Shown one piece after another: positions 25,080 to 37,425 of a stretch of DNA of 64,000 bases (position 1 is its first letter; every line of letters starts with the position of its first letter). Below the pieces are notes generated by a model, which saw only the letters and a program-made list of their open reading frames with translations, was not told the origin of the DNA and did no database searches. Both the position numbers and the translations under genes were made by a program. This DNA comes from Telopea speciosissima (Eukaryota; Streptophyta; Magnoliopsida; Proteales; Proteaceae), in contig NC_057924.1 of the NCBI RefSeq assembly GCF_018873765.1, positions 19,153,542 to 19,217,541 of the forward strand, given 5' to 3'.

Positions 25080-28000
25080 ATGGAGTCCTCCTCGTCTTCT
25101 TCCTCGACCGATCGAGTCTCGTGGCGAACTTCTGTTCTATCCAGACATCTTCAGCAACTGACAGATTCCCCTTTTCAATCTCTCGAGTCATCTGTCTGTC
25201 TGCAATACTCTCCTCCCGAACTTTCAGAGAAGTTTGAATTTGATGTCAGAGAGATGCGTAGATTAATGGACGGTCACAATTTTGAAGATCGAGATTGGTT
25301 ATTTGGAATAATAATGCAAAGCAATCTCTTTTGCCCCAGAAATTCTGGCGGCAAGGTTTTAGTTTCTCCGGATTATAACCAGTCGATGGAGCAGCAGAGG
25401 GAGATGACTATGAAGAGAATTGCGTTTCTTTTGGATCTAGGAGTTTTCAAGGGCTGGTTGACTGATAGAAGTCCTGAAGGGGAGTTGCGGAAGTTGGCTT
25501 TGTTGGACGTTGTGGGTATCTACGATCACTCACTTGCTATTAAGCTCGGCGTTCATTTTTTCCTTTGGTAATTCCGTGGGCTTCTTCTTTGCTTATGATA
25601 AATTGAGCTTTTTAACTTAAGCGTTTCTTTCCCTTTAATCCAATTACTTCCATTTGCATTATTGAATTGGCCTCCGAAATTCTTACTTCTACTTTGCTTC
25701 TTACTACTTTCATAGATAAAGCTTTTCAGAGACTTCATGTATCTGATGCAATTATAATTTTGAATATGTCAACCATGATTAATTTTTCTAACGAAGCGTT
25801 AAGATTTCCTTGGTATGAGATTCCTTACCTACCTACTGTCCTACAGGTATTCCTAGATTGATTAACTGTGGCTTTTCGGAAATGTGTTTCGTCCATCCAA
25901 AACCCCCCCCCCCCCCCCTTTTAGTAAGAACATTTTACAGAAGTGCTTGCTTTGTCTAACTTACCCAAAAATCAAAGTGAAAGGTTTTATTTCATCCATA
26001 TATGGCTGATTAATGTGCTTTTGTGAGAGTTTGTAAATTGTAGAGAAACAGCCTCTTTGTTAATAAATTCGTAAGCTGTATGGCAGAGGCATACAACCTC
26101 TTCGTTAATATAGTAAAACACAATGTGTACTATGCAATAAGATGCGCAAGGAGAGTGAATTATTTGGTGATTCTAGGAAATAAAGGGAATTGTTTTCCAC
26201 TTACAAGGAAGGTAAATAGTTAGGTTCTGAAAATTTTGATTTTGGGCACTTCATTGCCTTCACTTTAATGAAATACACAGCTGAGTGCTGTTCTGAGTTG
26301 ATACTTATTTTTTGCACATTATTTGCAACTTTCATGTGTTTCCCTCCTTTGGGTTACTTCATCTCCTTAATTCAAAGTCTCAAACAAAAGGCTAGGAATG
26401 AGAAACTGTCATTAGTTCATTCTTTTCTTTTTGAGATACCACAAAGTGACTATTTTAGATATCAGGGGTCAATCATAAATAAAGAAGGTGACATAGAGGA
26501 TGATGTTTCACAGAGAATTAAAGTGGGATGGATGAAGTAGAGAGGTGCGTCCAGAGTGCTGTGTGACTGACGTATACATTTAAGGCATAAAGGAAAGTTC
26601 TATAGGATAGTTGTACGACTGGCAATGATGTATGGGGCAAAGTGCTGGGCAGTTAAGAAGTGTCATATTGAGAAGATTTGTGTAACAAAGATGAGGATGT
26701 TAAGATGAATGTGCGGAAAAATTTGGAAGGATAAAACAATGAATGATCGTTTTACAGCTAACTTGGGAGTTGCTCCGATCAATGACAAGCTCCAAGAGAG
26801 TCGTTTGAGGCGGTATGGTCATGTTCAACCATAGTACTAAATCTCGTTTCGTTTCGGTGTTTCAGTCTGACCGAAATTTCCGAGATACTGAAATTTCTAC
26901 ATCGTCGAAATATGGTATTTTTTTGTGGGTGTAAAATGCCAAAAATGACCGAGATTTCCGAAATTTCCGAAACGAGATGACTGAAATTACCGAGATTTCC
27001 GAAATTTCCGAAACGAGATGATCGAAATTTCCGAAATATTCGAAATATTGCATTTTTCAATTCGATGTTGCATTTCGTTTCGACTCGACCGAGACGAAAC
27101 GAGTTTTAGTACTATGTGTTCAACAGAGGCCTATGGTCGCTCCAGTAAGGAGGAGTGATATGATAATGATTGAAGGAGCTAAAAGAGCTGGGGCAGGCCT
27201 AAAATGACAATAGAGTCTATTGGAGGGCAAGGATCCATGTAGCACACCTCATCTAGCTGAGATTCTCCTGACTTGCTAGGCTGTGCCTCTTTCCTCTTAC
27301 TTTAATCTTTCATTTTTCTTTTATTTTCCATCTTTCATCTGTCATTTTCCTTTTTCCTTTTCTCATCTCATTCCCCATCCCTCTTTACTCTCTCTCTCTC
27401 TCTCTCTTCATTCCCCTATTTTGCTTAGACATCAGTTTTCCCTATTTTGTTTGTTTGGATCCATGTAGCCGACCCGATTAAGTTGGGATAAGGTTGAGTT
27501 TGTTGTTGTTGTTGTTTCTTTTTGTACTATTGCCTGATGATCTTCATGCGCTTTATGTTGGTGTTAGTATGGTTAATTGCAATGTCAAGCTGCAAATGGA
27601 ATAAATCCAAAAGGATTGTGCTAATTTGATGAGAACAAAGTTCACTGAGAAAATGGTAGATTTATTCACTAGAAAATATGCAAAATGTTACTCCAATTCA
27701 GCATTTTAAGTTACAAGTACTTGGCAGAATAGGCAGTCTCTTCAAGCTGTCGGATGGTGTTAATTAACCCCTCTTCCCTCATTGACTACAGGGGTGGTGC
27801 CATCCAATTTTTTGGGACAAAGCGACATCATGAGAAGTGGTTGAAGGACACTGAGGATTATCTGATTAAGGGTTGCTTTGCAATGACTGAACTAGGACAT
27901 GGAAGTAATGTATGCGGAGCTTATTTGGTCATTTGATTTAATCATGTTTCCTTATTCTTTCTTTTCCTTGCTGTTATCACCAATTACTTTTTGGTTCATC

Positions 28001-31000
28001 GTTTCCAGGTTCGAGGTATTGAAACAATCACCACGTATGACTCAAACACTGGAGAGTTTGTCATTAACACCCCTTGTGAATCAGCTCAGAAGTACTGGAT
28101 TGGTGGAGCTGCTAATGTAAGATTCTAATTTTACAAGATGGACATCCTAATTTACTGTTTCCTGGTGTCCAATTATGTGTGGATTTATAATGACATATAT
28201 TTATTTCTGCGGTTGTAGCATGCCACACATACGATAGTTTTTTCTCAGCTCAATATAAATGGGAGTAATCAGGGGGTCCATGCATTCATAGCCCAGATCA
28301 GAGATTTAGATGGAAATATATGTCCAAACATCCGCATAGCTGATTGTGGTCATAAAATTGGTCTGAATGGTGTAGATAATGGTCGAATCTGGTAATTTTA
28401 GATTTTTTCTGCCTTTAATTTTGTTTCCTTTTCCAGTTTGTACTGAGAAATTGGCGACTTTCAATAAATTTGAGATCCATGAATTCAGATGTTGTTCCAC
28501 TACTTGTCTTCAGGTTTGACAATGTACGGATCCCTCGAGAGAACTTGCTGAATTCGGTTGCTGATGTATCACCAGACGGGCAATATCAGAGTGCTATAAA
28601 AGACCCAGATCAGGTGTGAGGGGCTATTATATTTTTCTTTCCCAAATGAAGTAAACATGTATGTGCACATGCACACACACACAAAAAAGGGAAAAAAAAA
28701 AGATACAAAAGGAGTAAAGAAAATTAAGATATTCAGGCATGAGTTTTCATTTCTCAGCATGTTGAAGATATACTTCTGTGTTTGTACTTGGTATTTCAGA
28801 GATTTGCAGCATTCCTAGCCCCATTGACGTCAGGTCGGGTGACCATTGCTGTCAGTGCAGTTTACACATCCAAGGTACATAGTCTTTCGACTAATAATTC
28901 TATATTTCCTTTTAGTGGAAGGTTTCTTATTATTTCTTTCATATTTCCTGTCTCCAGATTAGCTTAGCTATTGCCATAAGGTATGCACTGACAAGGCGGG
29001 CCTTCTCTGTTTCACCAAGTGGACCTGAAATCCTAGTGCTTGATTACCCGAGTCATCAACAACGACTCTTACCTCTTCTTGCAAAGACGTAAGTATCTCA
29101 CTGAGCTGATTTTTGTAAGATTAAAAATTTTTAGTCACTTTTCTAGAACATTGAATCTTGCTTCTTACACGAGATCGTATAGGATGCTCTAAGTTTTTCT
29201 TATGCCAGGTCCGTTAATCTAAAATACTTTATCGATCATTGGGAAGATATTAGCAGATGGCTGTTTATGCGGTATCTAGCACTATAGGAAATTTGTAGCC
29301 ATTGTTTTAAGGATTGGATTGGTTGGATGATCTAGTCCATATTGGTATTGGAAGGGACCAACTGTATCTTCCACATATGGGGGATTGGTTGGTTCAGTGT
29401 CTATATCATTCTTTTGCTCACTGAATCTGCTAAGCCTTTGTTTGTATCATCAAATCCAACCCTGATGAAGGAAAATTACATACACGGGCTTATTTTAATG
29501 GGTAAAAGCTTTTGGTTAGGTTACATATGTGTTGGGCTTTTGGTCCAAGGGAGTTTCATCGTGAGTGGCCTCTTAGAATGTGAGTAGAAGTGTCAAATAG
29601 TAGTTTGAATTCCAAGTCCGTTTAGGATTATTTGAGAGTCAGTTTATGAAATCTATATGTGGATGTACTGGATGCAATAACCAGTCCCAAACTAGGAAAC
29701 TAGTAGAGACTTGCAACACTAGATCTCCAAACAACATAATATTAAAGACACAAGAGAAAGATTATTACTATGGACAGAAGGACTAGATAGGAATGATGTT
29801 CAGGTTGAGTGTAGTTCTCAGATATCAGAACCTGCCTGCAAAAAGATCTCAGGGGTCTGAGCTCTGGACGGTGGTGCGCAGGGTATTCCTAGTGAAAGTA
29901 GGAAAAAAAACACGGGAGGTGGAGAGAACTTGAATACTGGCTAATCAAACTCAGAGACTTAGGATAGAATTAAGTAGAATAAACTAGAATCTTAGATATG
30001 AAATTTAAAGCAAATCAGACCAGTATTAATGAAGTTATGACTACAACACGACAAACTCAGCCTTATCCCAACTTAATGGGGTCGGCTAGAAGAAGCAAAA
30101 TGAAAACTGAGCTAGAAACAGGGGTGCCACAAACTTGGAGATGAGAGCAATCTGACCTGTAGAAAATTTTAGGAATTAAGATAGAGAACTAAAAGAAGAT
30201 AAACTAATGTAGTCCTAGATTGGTAGAAGACCAACTAGGAGCCAGTAAACCAGGATATGTTATGAACAGGTAAATCGGCTAGGTCAAAAATAGGTTTTTT
30301 GGTGAAATTTGGGGCTAGGGTTTGGATAGATTATTCGTAGTGTAGGGAATGAAATTCGATTTAGGTATGGTGTGTTCCTGATGGCTGGATTGGTCTGTGA
30401 AGAATTTGGGTAATGGGATGATCTACAGAAATAGGTGGGATGTTGTGGTTTGAATGGGGTATTGGAAAAACAGCTTGGTTCGAGTATTCCAATTGGGCAG
30501 GAGAATACTTGATCCAATTATGTGAAGGTGTTGTTAGCTGAATGGTTTGTTAAGAATTTTTGGAGATGGGTGGGAAAATTAGGGTTTTGGGCTGGTTTGG
30601 AGGATTAGGAAAAGAATGGGTATTGATGGGATGATTCAAACTTACTGTTGTTGCAAGGGTAAGCTCAGTTGGTTAGAGGATCTTGAATAATTCTTGAGTT
30701 TTGATTTTGAAATTGAAGGCGATCTTCAAAGAACTTGAAGAAGAGCTTCAAAAGAACCACCCGGGCTTCACACCGCAAGTTATCGATAGGATCAAACACC
30801 AATCCCACCAATGAACCACCCGGGCTTCCCACCCCAAGGTGTCAATCGGATCAAACACCGATCCCACCAGCCTTGATCAAACACAAGACAAAAATCTTCA
30901 ATGGAGAAGAAGAGCAGCAAAAGCTTTTCATTAATCAAAATTCGTGTTCAATGTTACCCCCCCCCCCTTACAATCTTATATAAAAGACTCATAAATGGAC

Positions 31001-34000
31001 TCCTACACTAAAAAGGAAAGGCCTAACCCAATCCGTAACCTATTAGGTAACCTAAATTGACTAGGAAAGTGAAATAACAAAGTAAATAGACTCAAAACAT
31101 GGCTGGACTTATAGAGTCCTAATCCAGCCCAACTTAAATAACAATTAAATAGTCACATGACCACTTAACCAAGTCACATGATCACTCAAGTGATCACATG
31201 ACCACTTAGCCAAATAAAAAGAAATCTATTAACTAATCCCGTATGTAACCTTATTACCCATAGTTTAGGCCCATAAAAGTGGCCTATTACATTGAAAACC
31301 CATGGGATCAAAGGCCCAACATGTATATAACCCAACCCTAGACTTATTCCTAATAAAAGAAGCCCAGTTTGCTGATAAATCTGCATCGAGAACAGGGCAG
31401 GAATCCACCTGCAGTGTCCCTTGAAATCCACCAAGCAACATAGGTATCCACTTACGAGCACTGTGAGTCCACACAGCTCAATCTTGAAGAATACTTCAAT
31501 TCTGTGTGTGTGTTGTGTTATAAACTGTCTCTAACCATCCTAAACTGACTTGGAATAGCCAAATTAGAGCTGTATTTGACACATAAAGTGGTCAATTACA
31601 GTGAAAACCCCTTTGACCAAAGGCCAACACATATGTAACCCAATTTAAAGCTTATATCCACTAAAATAAGCCCATTTATGTGATTTGTTTGTATCAATTA
31701 GTTCAGATCAGTATCGTCTATAAACAATCTGGGTTTTGGCATTGATGGTTATATCCTTGTTTATAATTTCCATGTGGCAATGAACCTAGAAACCAAATTT
31801 GTTGCTCCAGTAGGGCTCACTCTTTATAAAATCAAGGCAACTCCACAAAGCCTTGTCCCAACTAAGTGGGGTTGGCTATGTGAGTCCTGTTTTGTCATTC
31901 AACTCTATCTAAGGCCATATTTGTTGTTAATTGTTTCTAATGCTGTACTAATCTCGAACCAGTGAAGTCCAGTGGGAGATCAGCTTGTGACAGGATCGCA
32001 GGTATAGGGACAACTCAAATATGCATGAAATATGGTCAAATGGTCTAGTTGTCAAGGAGAACTAGTCTCCAAAATCTTCTGTTGATCTATTGGTCGGATT
32101 TGAAGATATAGGGTAGTCTCAAAAATAGCAGGTAACCAAAATAGAAATACAGGGTTAGACGCCAATAGAAAACAGCAACCAACAATCAGAATTTTGAAAG
32201 TCAGAATTGGAAATATAAGGAATCACTAAAATAGCAAGTAACTGAAATAAAAAGTCAGATTTAGTAACTCATAGAAATAGCAACTAGAACCCAATATGGA
32301 AAATAGAAAATGCAATTAGGAAGTAGTGCAAACATAATAGCAAGTGTTGTGTAAAATAGTAACTAAAAGGAATATTAGCAACAAGGCAAAGAATGATATT
32401 GCCACAAGGTTCAAACTATGGCAGAGTACTGCTATCATTGATAGGAATCGAGGGGGAAAAGAGAAGAAGAAGAAGAAAATATAATATAGAAGATGAAGGA
32501 TATGAATTAGGCTTCCCACCTAGAACTTGACTAGCATATTACTAGTCCAACCTGGCATCCCACCAAGGGCTTCACTGCATCTCACAGCAAAGGAGTTCTG
32601 AATCTCATATAAATCGGCAAGCATAAGCTTAACAAATTGTTCAAATCATTGGTAGTTATAACTTAATAGACAACAACAAGCTCAGCCTTATCCCAACATA
32701 ATGGGATCAGCTACAAACAAAACAAAGTAGAGAAGACTGAGGTCTAAACAATAAAAGGGGAATGAAGAGATGGAAAAAGAGGGATGGGGAATGAGATGAG
32801 AAATGAAAATTGGAAATGACAAATGAAAGATGGAAAATAAAAAAGAAAATGAAAGTGAAAGAAAGTAAGAGGAAAGAGGCACAGCATTGGAAATGACAAA
32901 TGAGGAAAGAGGCACAGCATTGGAAATGACAAATGAAAGATGAAAAATAAAAAGGAAAATGAAAGTGAAAAAAGAAAGTAAGAGGAAAGAAGCCCAGCCC
33001 AGCACGTCAAGAGAATCTCAGCTAAATGGGGTCCGCTACATGGATCCTTTCCCTCCAAAAAGCTCTATCTGAGGTCATACTTGGTACAAGATCTAGACTA
33101 TGCATGTCCTTCCTCACAGCTTCTCCTATGGTCATTTTAGGCATGCCCCTAGCTCTTTTAGTTCCTTAATCAGAATCATATCACTCCTCATAGTTGTCAA
33201 GGTGGCAAGCTAACCCAAGGAGGTGGAAGGGTGTTTAAGCGCTTAGGCGACAAGGCGCCCGCCTAGGCATTGCCTACGCGACCAAGGTGCCCGCCTAGGC
33301 ATTGCCTACGCGACCAACGCACCCAAGTGTTATTTTTTTTAATTTCTCCTCTTTTCTAACATTATTTATTATGCTACAATATGTACCTTATATTATTAAA
33401 AATCAACATTAAGCCACATCAAGTCATCAAAAATCAACATTAAGTCACATCAAGTCATAAAAAATCAATATTAAGCCACATCAAGTCATCACAACATAGA
33501 AATAGAAGACAACAGAACTGAAGAAGCAGGCTATTGGAAGTTTGAAACAATCAAAACATACATTTGGTTTATATGTTCTTGGAATTGGTCATTTTCAGGA
33601 AAGATAAAGTATAAAATGAACATATAAGAGCGGACTTAGGAGTTGCCCCTATCAATGACAAGCTCTGAGAGAGTCGTTTAAGGTGGTATAGTCATATTCA
33701 ACGGAGACCTAGGGATGCCCCAGTAAGGAGGAGTGATATGATTCCGATTGAAGGAGCTAAAAGAGCTAGGGGCAAACCTAAAATGACCATAGGAGAAGTG
33801 GTGAAGAAGGACATACATAGTCTAGGTCTGGTCCCAATTATGACCTCGAACAGAACCTATTGGAGGGCAAGGATCCACGTCGCAGACCCCATTTAGCTGA
33901 GATTAGCCTGCGTATTGGGCTGTGCCTTTTTCCTCTTGCTACCTTTCATCTTTCTTTTATTACCCGTCTTTCATTTGTCCTTTCCCTTTGTCATTTCTCA

Positions 34001-35220
34001 TCTCTTTCCCCATCCCTCTTCTCCTAACTTTTCTTCACGTTTTATTTTTTAATATAACTATGGTTTCTCTATTTTGTTTTGTTTGGATCCATGTAGCCGA
34101 CCCCATTAAGTTGGGATAAGGCTAAGTTTGTTGTTGTTGAATTGGTCATTTTCAGGCCTACCTAGTCTCACATTTGGATGGAGTTTCTGTTCTGAGATTA
34201 TTTTTTTTTCTCAATTCTCTCTGCAGTTATGCTATGAGTTTTGCGGGAAATTACTTGAAACGGATTTATGTGACTAGGACCCCTGAGACAAACAAAACCC
34301 TCCACATTGTTTCCAGTGCATTCAAGGCTATGTTCTCCTGGCATAACATGAGGACGCTTCAGGTGGCAAACTAGAAATATAGTTTTATGGTTCACAATTT
34401 GCTGAAGCCATTTTCTCACTCTGTTTCTTACAATGCATTATCAGGAATGCCGTGAGGCTTGTGGGGGGCAAGGTCTAAAGACAGAAAACCGTGTTGGTCA
34501 TCTGAAAGGTGAATTTGATGTGCAGACCACCTTTGAGGGAGACAATAATGTTTTGATGCAGCAGGTACTTGAGACAATTTTGTGTGGTTTTGAGAATGTA
34601 ATGCTACTTATTTCATGCTGATGATCCATATTTATAAATATACTTGGGTCACTGATCCATCAACTTGGAGCAACTACCGAATCATCCACCTCTTTGGCTA
34701 ACCATAACCCAGAAGATGCACTAAATTAACAGTCTCCATTGTCCAACTTAAACATATACTCAATAATGATAAGTAATAAGCAACAGAATGTTCAGACTTC
34801 ATAGAAAGCTTCAACTTTCTTTTAATTGGTTTAGCAATTTCATTTTATTGTATGTGTAAAATCAGGTCAGCAAGGCACTTCTTGCAGAATATGTATCAGC
34901 TCAGAAAAGGAAAAAACCAATCAAAGGGTTGGGATTGGAACATATGAATGATCCTTCCCCTGTAATTCCAGCTCAACTTTCGAGCTCTGTCCTCAGAAGC
35001 GCCAAGTTCCAGGTAATGCATGGTTAACTTTTCTGGCTGTTCTTTGGATCTGACATGTCTTGGTAGATGGACTTATTTCATCATTTGACTGCATCAGATG
35101 GATATCTTTTGCTTGAGAGAACGAGATTTATTGAAGCGTTTCGCAGCTGATGTATCACAGCATCAAGCACAAGGAGAAAGCCAATCTTATGCATTCATCC
35201 TGGTAAGTTTTATTCACTCT

Positions 35221-35258
<38 letters not shown>

Positions 35259-36821
35259 TCACACAAGCCACTCTTAACATTTCTTTTTCTTTTTGTTCCC
35301 CAGAGTTACCAACTTGCAGAAGACTTGGCTAGAGCATACGCAGAACGTGCGGTGCTACGGACCTTTTTTGAGTCTGAGACAGGCCTTTCAGCTGGTCCAC
35401 TTAAGGTAAACCATATGAACTATTTCTTATGAAGTATCTCATTTGTGGCAGAACTCCTGAGTTACACTTTGTTCCTATACATTTGATGCAAATACCTGAT
35501 CGTCCAGTTGCTCTAAACAGTAAATAAGTGAGCCGTGTGGCTTAACATAGTGCAAAATGCGATCAGAGAATAACTCTTAAGAGAAATTAGGAAAGGCAAA
35601 AGTGTTAAGGATATAGATTAGAGATGAAGCAATTTCTTTTGCTTGTCTAACAACTGGCTATCTCAGTGGAGTTATGATTAGTGTTACTTCTTCATGTGGG
35701 GCCAGCAAAAGTAGCCAACAAAGAGAAGTCGATGCTGTATGCTATTTGATATAGTGTAGCAATATTGCTGTGTGGACTCCTTGTGTTCTCCAGCAAACTA
35801 ATTAGAACTGGTAAAAAAATTTCCTGTATTTTCTGATGTTATACTGCCAAGCCTTGGTCGTGCTCTAATATTCACACACAAAACCAGTGAGATGTACTCA
35901 TCCTAAACTTATTAAAATCTCAGAGCACTGTACTTTTCACCTCCTCCTTCAAGGGCCCATAATCCTTATAAAAGAAAAAGGTTCTGGATGGTGATATTCT
36001 CTATCACTGACCCTTGTGAGAGCAGGCTGTTAGAAACTCTTCCTAGCTGCTAACTGTTGCAGCAACAACATGAAGTAGAAGCAATCAAATGCCATGGTTC
36101 CCTATATTGTTCTTGAAAACATGGATGATAGTCCCCTCACAGTGCTAGAGTGTTTTCAGCTTTTCCTAGCTGGTGTTGTTCCTCCCCTCCCCTCCCCCCC
36201 TAAACCCCCAAAATAAATTCTGTACCAAATCATGTGAAGCATCCTCTCCACCTATTAATATTTCAAGAAAAATGTTTGAATGGAAATTATGGTGCTACAT
36301 GTCTCGTTGAAATCCAGAGTTTAGCTACAACTGAATATCTCTTGAGGATTATGAAAATATCAAGGGTATTTAGGATTTTTAAGTATGTCAGTATGACAAG
36401 GCCAGTTTTCCTTTTTCTTCTGGTACTAAACAAAGCCAATTTAGTACAGTTGAATTATGTCTCTTCAGAAATTGGATACCTCCGCAGCCAGAATGCGTCT
36501 GTATTGTGTATGCTATTTCGGGGGGAAACTGAAACACCATTTTATGTTTCGGAAATTTGAATGTTTGTGCAGAATGTGCTGGGTCTACTGAGGTCCATGT
36601 ATGTTATGATTTGTCTGGAAGAGGATGCATCGTTCCTTCGATATGGGTACCTGTCCACAGAGAATGCTGCTGCAGTGAGGAAAGAAGTTATGAAGCTCTG
36701 TAGTGAACTGAGACCTCATGCACTTTCCTTGGTGAGTTCCTTTGGCATTCCTGACGCTTTCCTCGGCCCCATAGCTTTCAACTGGGTGGAAGCAAATTCG
36801 TGGTCTTCAGTTCATCAATAG
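25080..36821 (+). CDS. ACX3: Acyl-CoA oxidase 3-like, peroxisomal, 13 exons
   Basis: Exons: 25080-25567, 27792-27909, 28009-28116, 28219-28391, 28514-28613, 28800-28874, 28958-29088, 34227-34362, 34445-34564, 34866-35012, 35098-35202, 35304-35405, 36573-36821. The sum is 2052 bases, 683 residues, close to Arabidopsis ACX3 (675). All introns are GT-AG and phases agree. The enzyme oxidises acyl-CoA to trans-2-enoyl-CoA with FAD and oxygen, releasing hydrogen peroxide, the first step of beta-oxidation; ACX3 prefers medium chains. Seen: a PTS2-like nonapeptide RTSVLSRHL at 16-24, TELGHGSN in the FAD-binding core, and the catalytic Glu of FEGDN at 474. There is no PTS1 at the C-terminus (WSSVHQ). 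The first in-frame ATG is 25080. Intron 1 (2.2 kb) and intron 7 (5.1 kb) hold transposons; exons look intact. Confidence 0.93.
26434..27514 (+). mobile_element. RTE-type LINE, 5'-truncated, in ACX intron 1
   Basis: It starts with the C-terminal reverse-transcriptase region ([31 protein letters not shown]) and ends in the (TTG)n tail typical of plant RTE LINEs, after 'gccgacccgattaagttggg'. It is flanked by an exact 10-bp duplication tttctttttg (26424-26433 and 27515-27524). A MITE occupies 26830-27116. Sense orientation relative to ACX. Confidence 0.8.
26830..27116. mobile_element. MITE nested in the RTE, exact 8-bp duplication
   Basis: Termini CATAGTACTAAATCTCGTTT and the inverse of 'aacgagttttagtactatg', flanked by exact TGTTCAAC (26822-26829 and 27117-27124). 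Inside, 'ccgagatttccgaaatttcc' repeats at 26949 and 26990 (period 41). The paralogous RTE copy at about 33682-33700 reads through this site uninterrupted. Confidence 0.85.
32672..33195 (-). mobile_element. RTE-type LINE 3' fragment
   Basis: Begins with 'acaacaacaagctcagcc', the reverse of the RTE (TTG)n tail, and carries the family 3' region ('agctaaatggggtccgctac'). An internal direct duplication includes 'ggcacagcattggaaatgac' (32878 and 32911). 5'-truncated; duplications not resolved. Confidence 0.7.
33247..33491. repeat. Two short tandem arrays
   Basis: 'gcctaggcattgcctacgcg' occurs twice with period 32 (33261, 33293). 'aatcaacattaagccacatc' occurs three times with period 31 (33401, 33432, 33463). 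They look like parts of one older repeat between RTE B and RTE C. Confidence 0.75.
33600..34138 (+). mobile_element. RTE-type LINE with exact 18-bp duplication
   Basis: A 539-bp 5'-truncated copy ending in (TTG)n, flanked by exact GAATTGGTCATTTTCAGG at 33582-33599 and 34139-34156. The clean duplication indicates a comparatively recent insertion. Its 3' end is 88 bases before ACX exon 8. Confidence 0.9.
35217..35265. repeat. (TC)n(AC)n compound microsatellite in ACX intron 11
   Basis: About ten TC units followed by about nine AC units, shortly after the exon 11 donor and 40-odd bases before exon 12. Confidence 0.85.
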
Positions 36822-37425
36822 TTTTGTACTCATGTTCTGTCTTACTATTACTCCAAGCAAAGAGATGACAGCAAATGAATGATTGCTTGGGAGATTGATG
36901 CTATCTCAATAAGGTAATTTCATTTGGATTCCCACTACAAATGTTGGAGATCAATTCATATGCAACCAGATGCATATTAATAAATATTGTAGAAGTCTGA
37001 TTTATTAATCTCTGTACATTGTCTTGTATGCAATATGAAGCTGTGAGCCTGTGATCACATCATAACCTGAAGTGAGGAAATATGAGGGCATTTTTGGTGA
37101 ATTCACCTTGTTAGAAAGTTCTCGCAATTGCCCACATTTAACTATATGTACTGCAGTATCCACTTGCTCATGATTAATGCCTTGCACTCTTAACTGCTGC
37201 TGGTCTTACGTTGCGGTCTGGGCAATCATAGCCAAACCTAGGGAAATCATTCTTATCCAACCAGCCAGACCTCAGTTGGAGGAAGAACCTGAACACAAAT
37301 CCTGTTTATTGCTCAACTCCATCCCAAATAGGTTGATTTAGCTCAAGTTAGTGCATGTATGAAGTGCACACTTGGATTATTAACGTAAATTTTTTTTTCT
37401 ATATTCAGCTCAAGTAGGTCAAGGG
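36822..37425. other. 3' flank of ACX, no gene seen
   Basis: This AT-rich sequence follows the ACX stop and presumably holds its 3' UTR. No open frame with a domain was found and no repeat was recognised. Confidence 0.4.

Larger units (their letters stand above)
25568..27791 (+). other. ACX intron 1 with a C run and an RTE insertion
   Basis: The donor is gtaatt and the acceptor ctacag. A C run lies at about 25903-25918. The intron holds the RTE LINE 26434-27514, itself split by a MITE. The rest is ordinary AT-rich intron sequence. Confidence 0.85.
29089..34226 (+). other. ACX intron 7, 5.1 kb, filled with repeats
   Basis: Contents in order: diverged low-copy sequence; an RTE 3'-tail relic (minus) near 30050-30100; a 59-bp duplication ('gaaccacccgggcttc' at 30754 and 30813); a 'tcacatgaccacttaaccaa' duplicated block near 31153-31207; an RTE scrap near 31850-31925; RTE copy B (32672-33195, minus); tandem repeats at 33247-33491; RTE copy C (33600-34138). 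Between about 29590 and 32670 no gene or domain was recognised. The acceptor ctgcag lies 88 bases after RTE C. Confidence 0.8.

Noticed and set aside
30655..30690. 'taagctcagttggttagag', tRNA D-arm or SINE box A-like
   Set aside because: No acceptor stem, anticodon arm or box B in the right place; not a tRNA gene and not enough for a SINE call.
33247..33491. Short regularly spaced repeats that might suggest a CRISPR-like array
   Set aside because: Only two and three contiguous copies without unique spacers, in a plant intron; ordinary tandem repeats.
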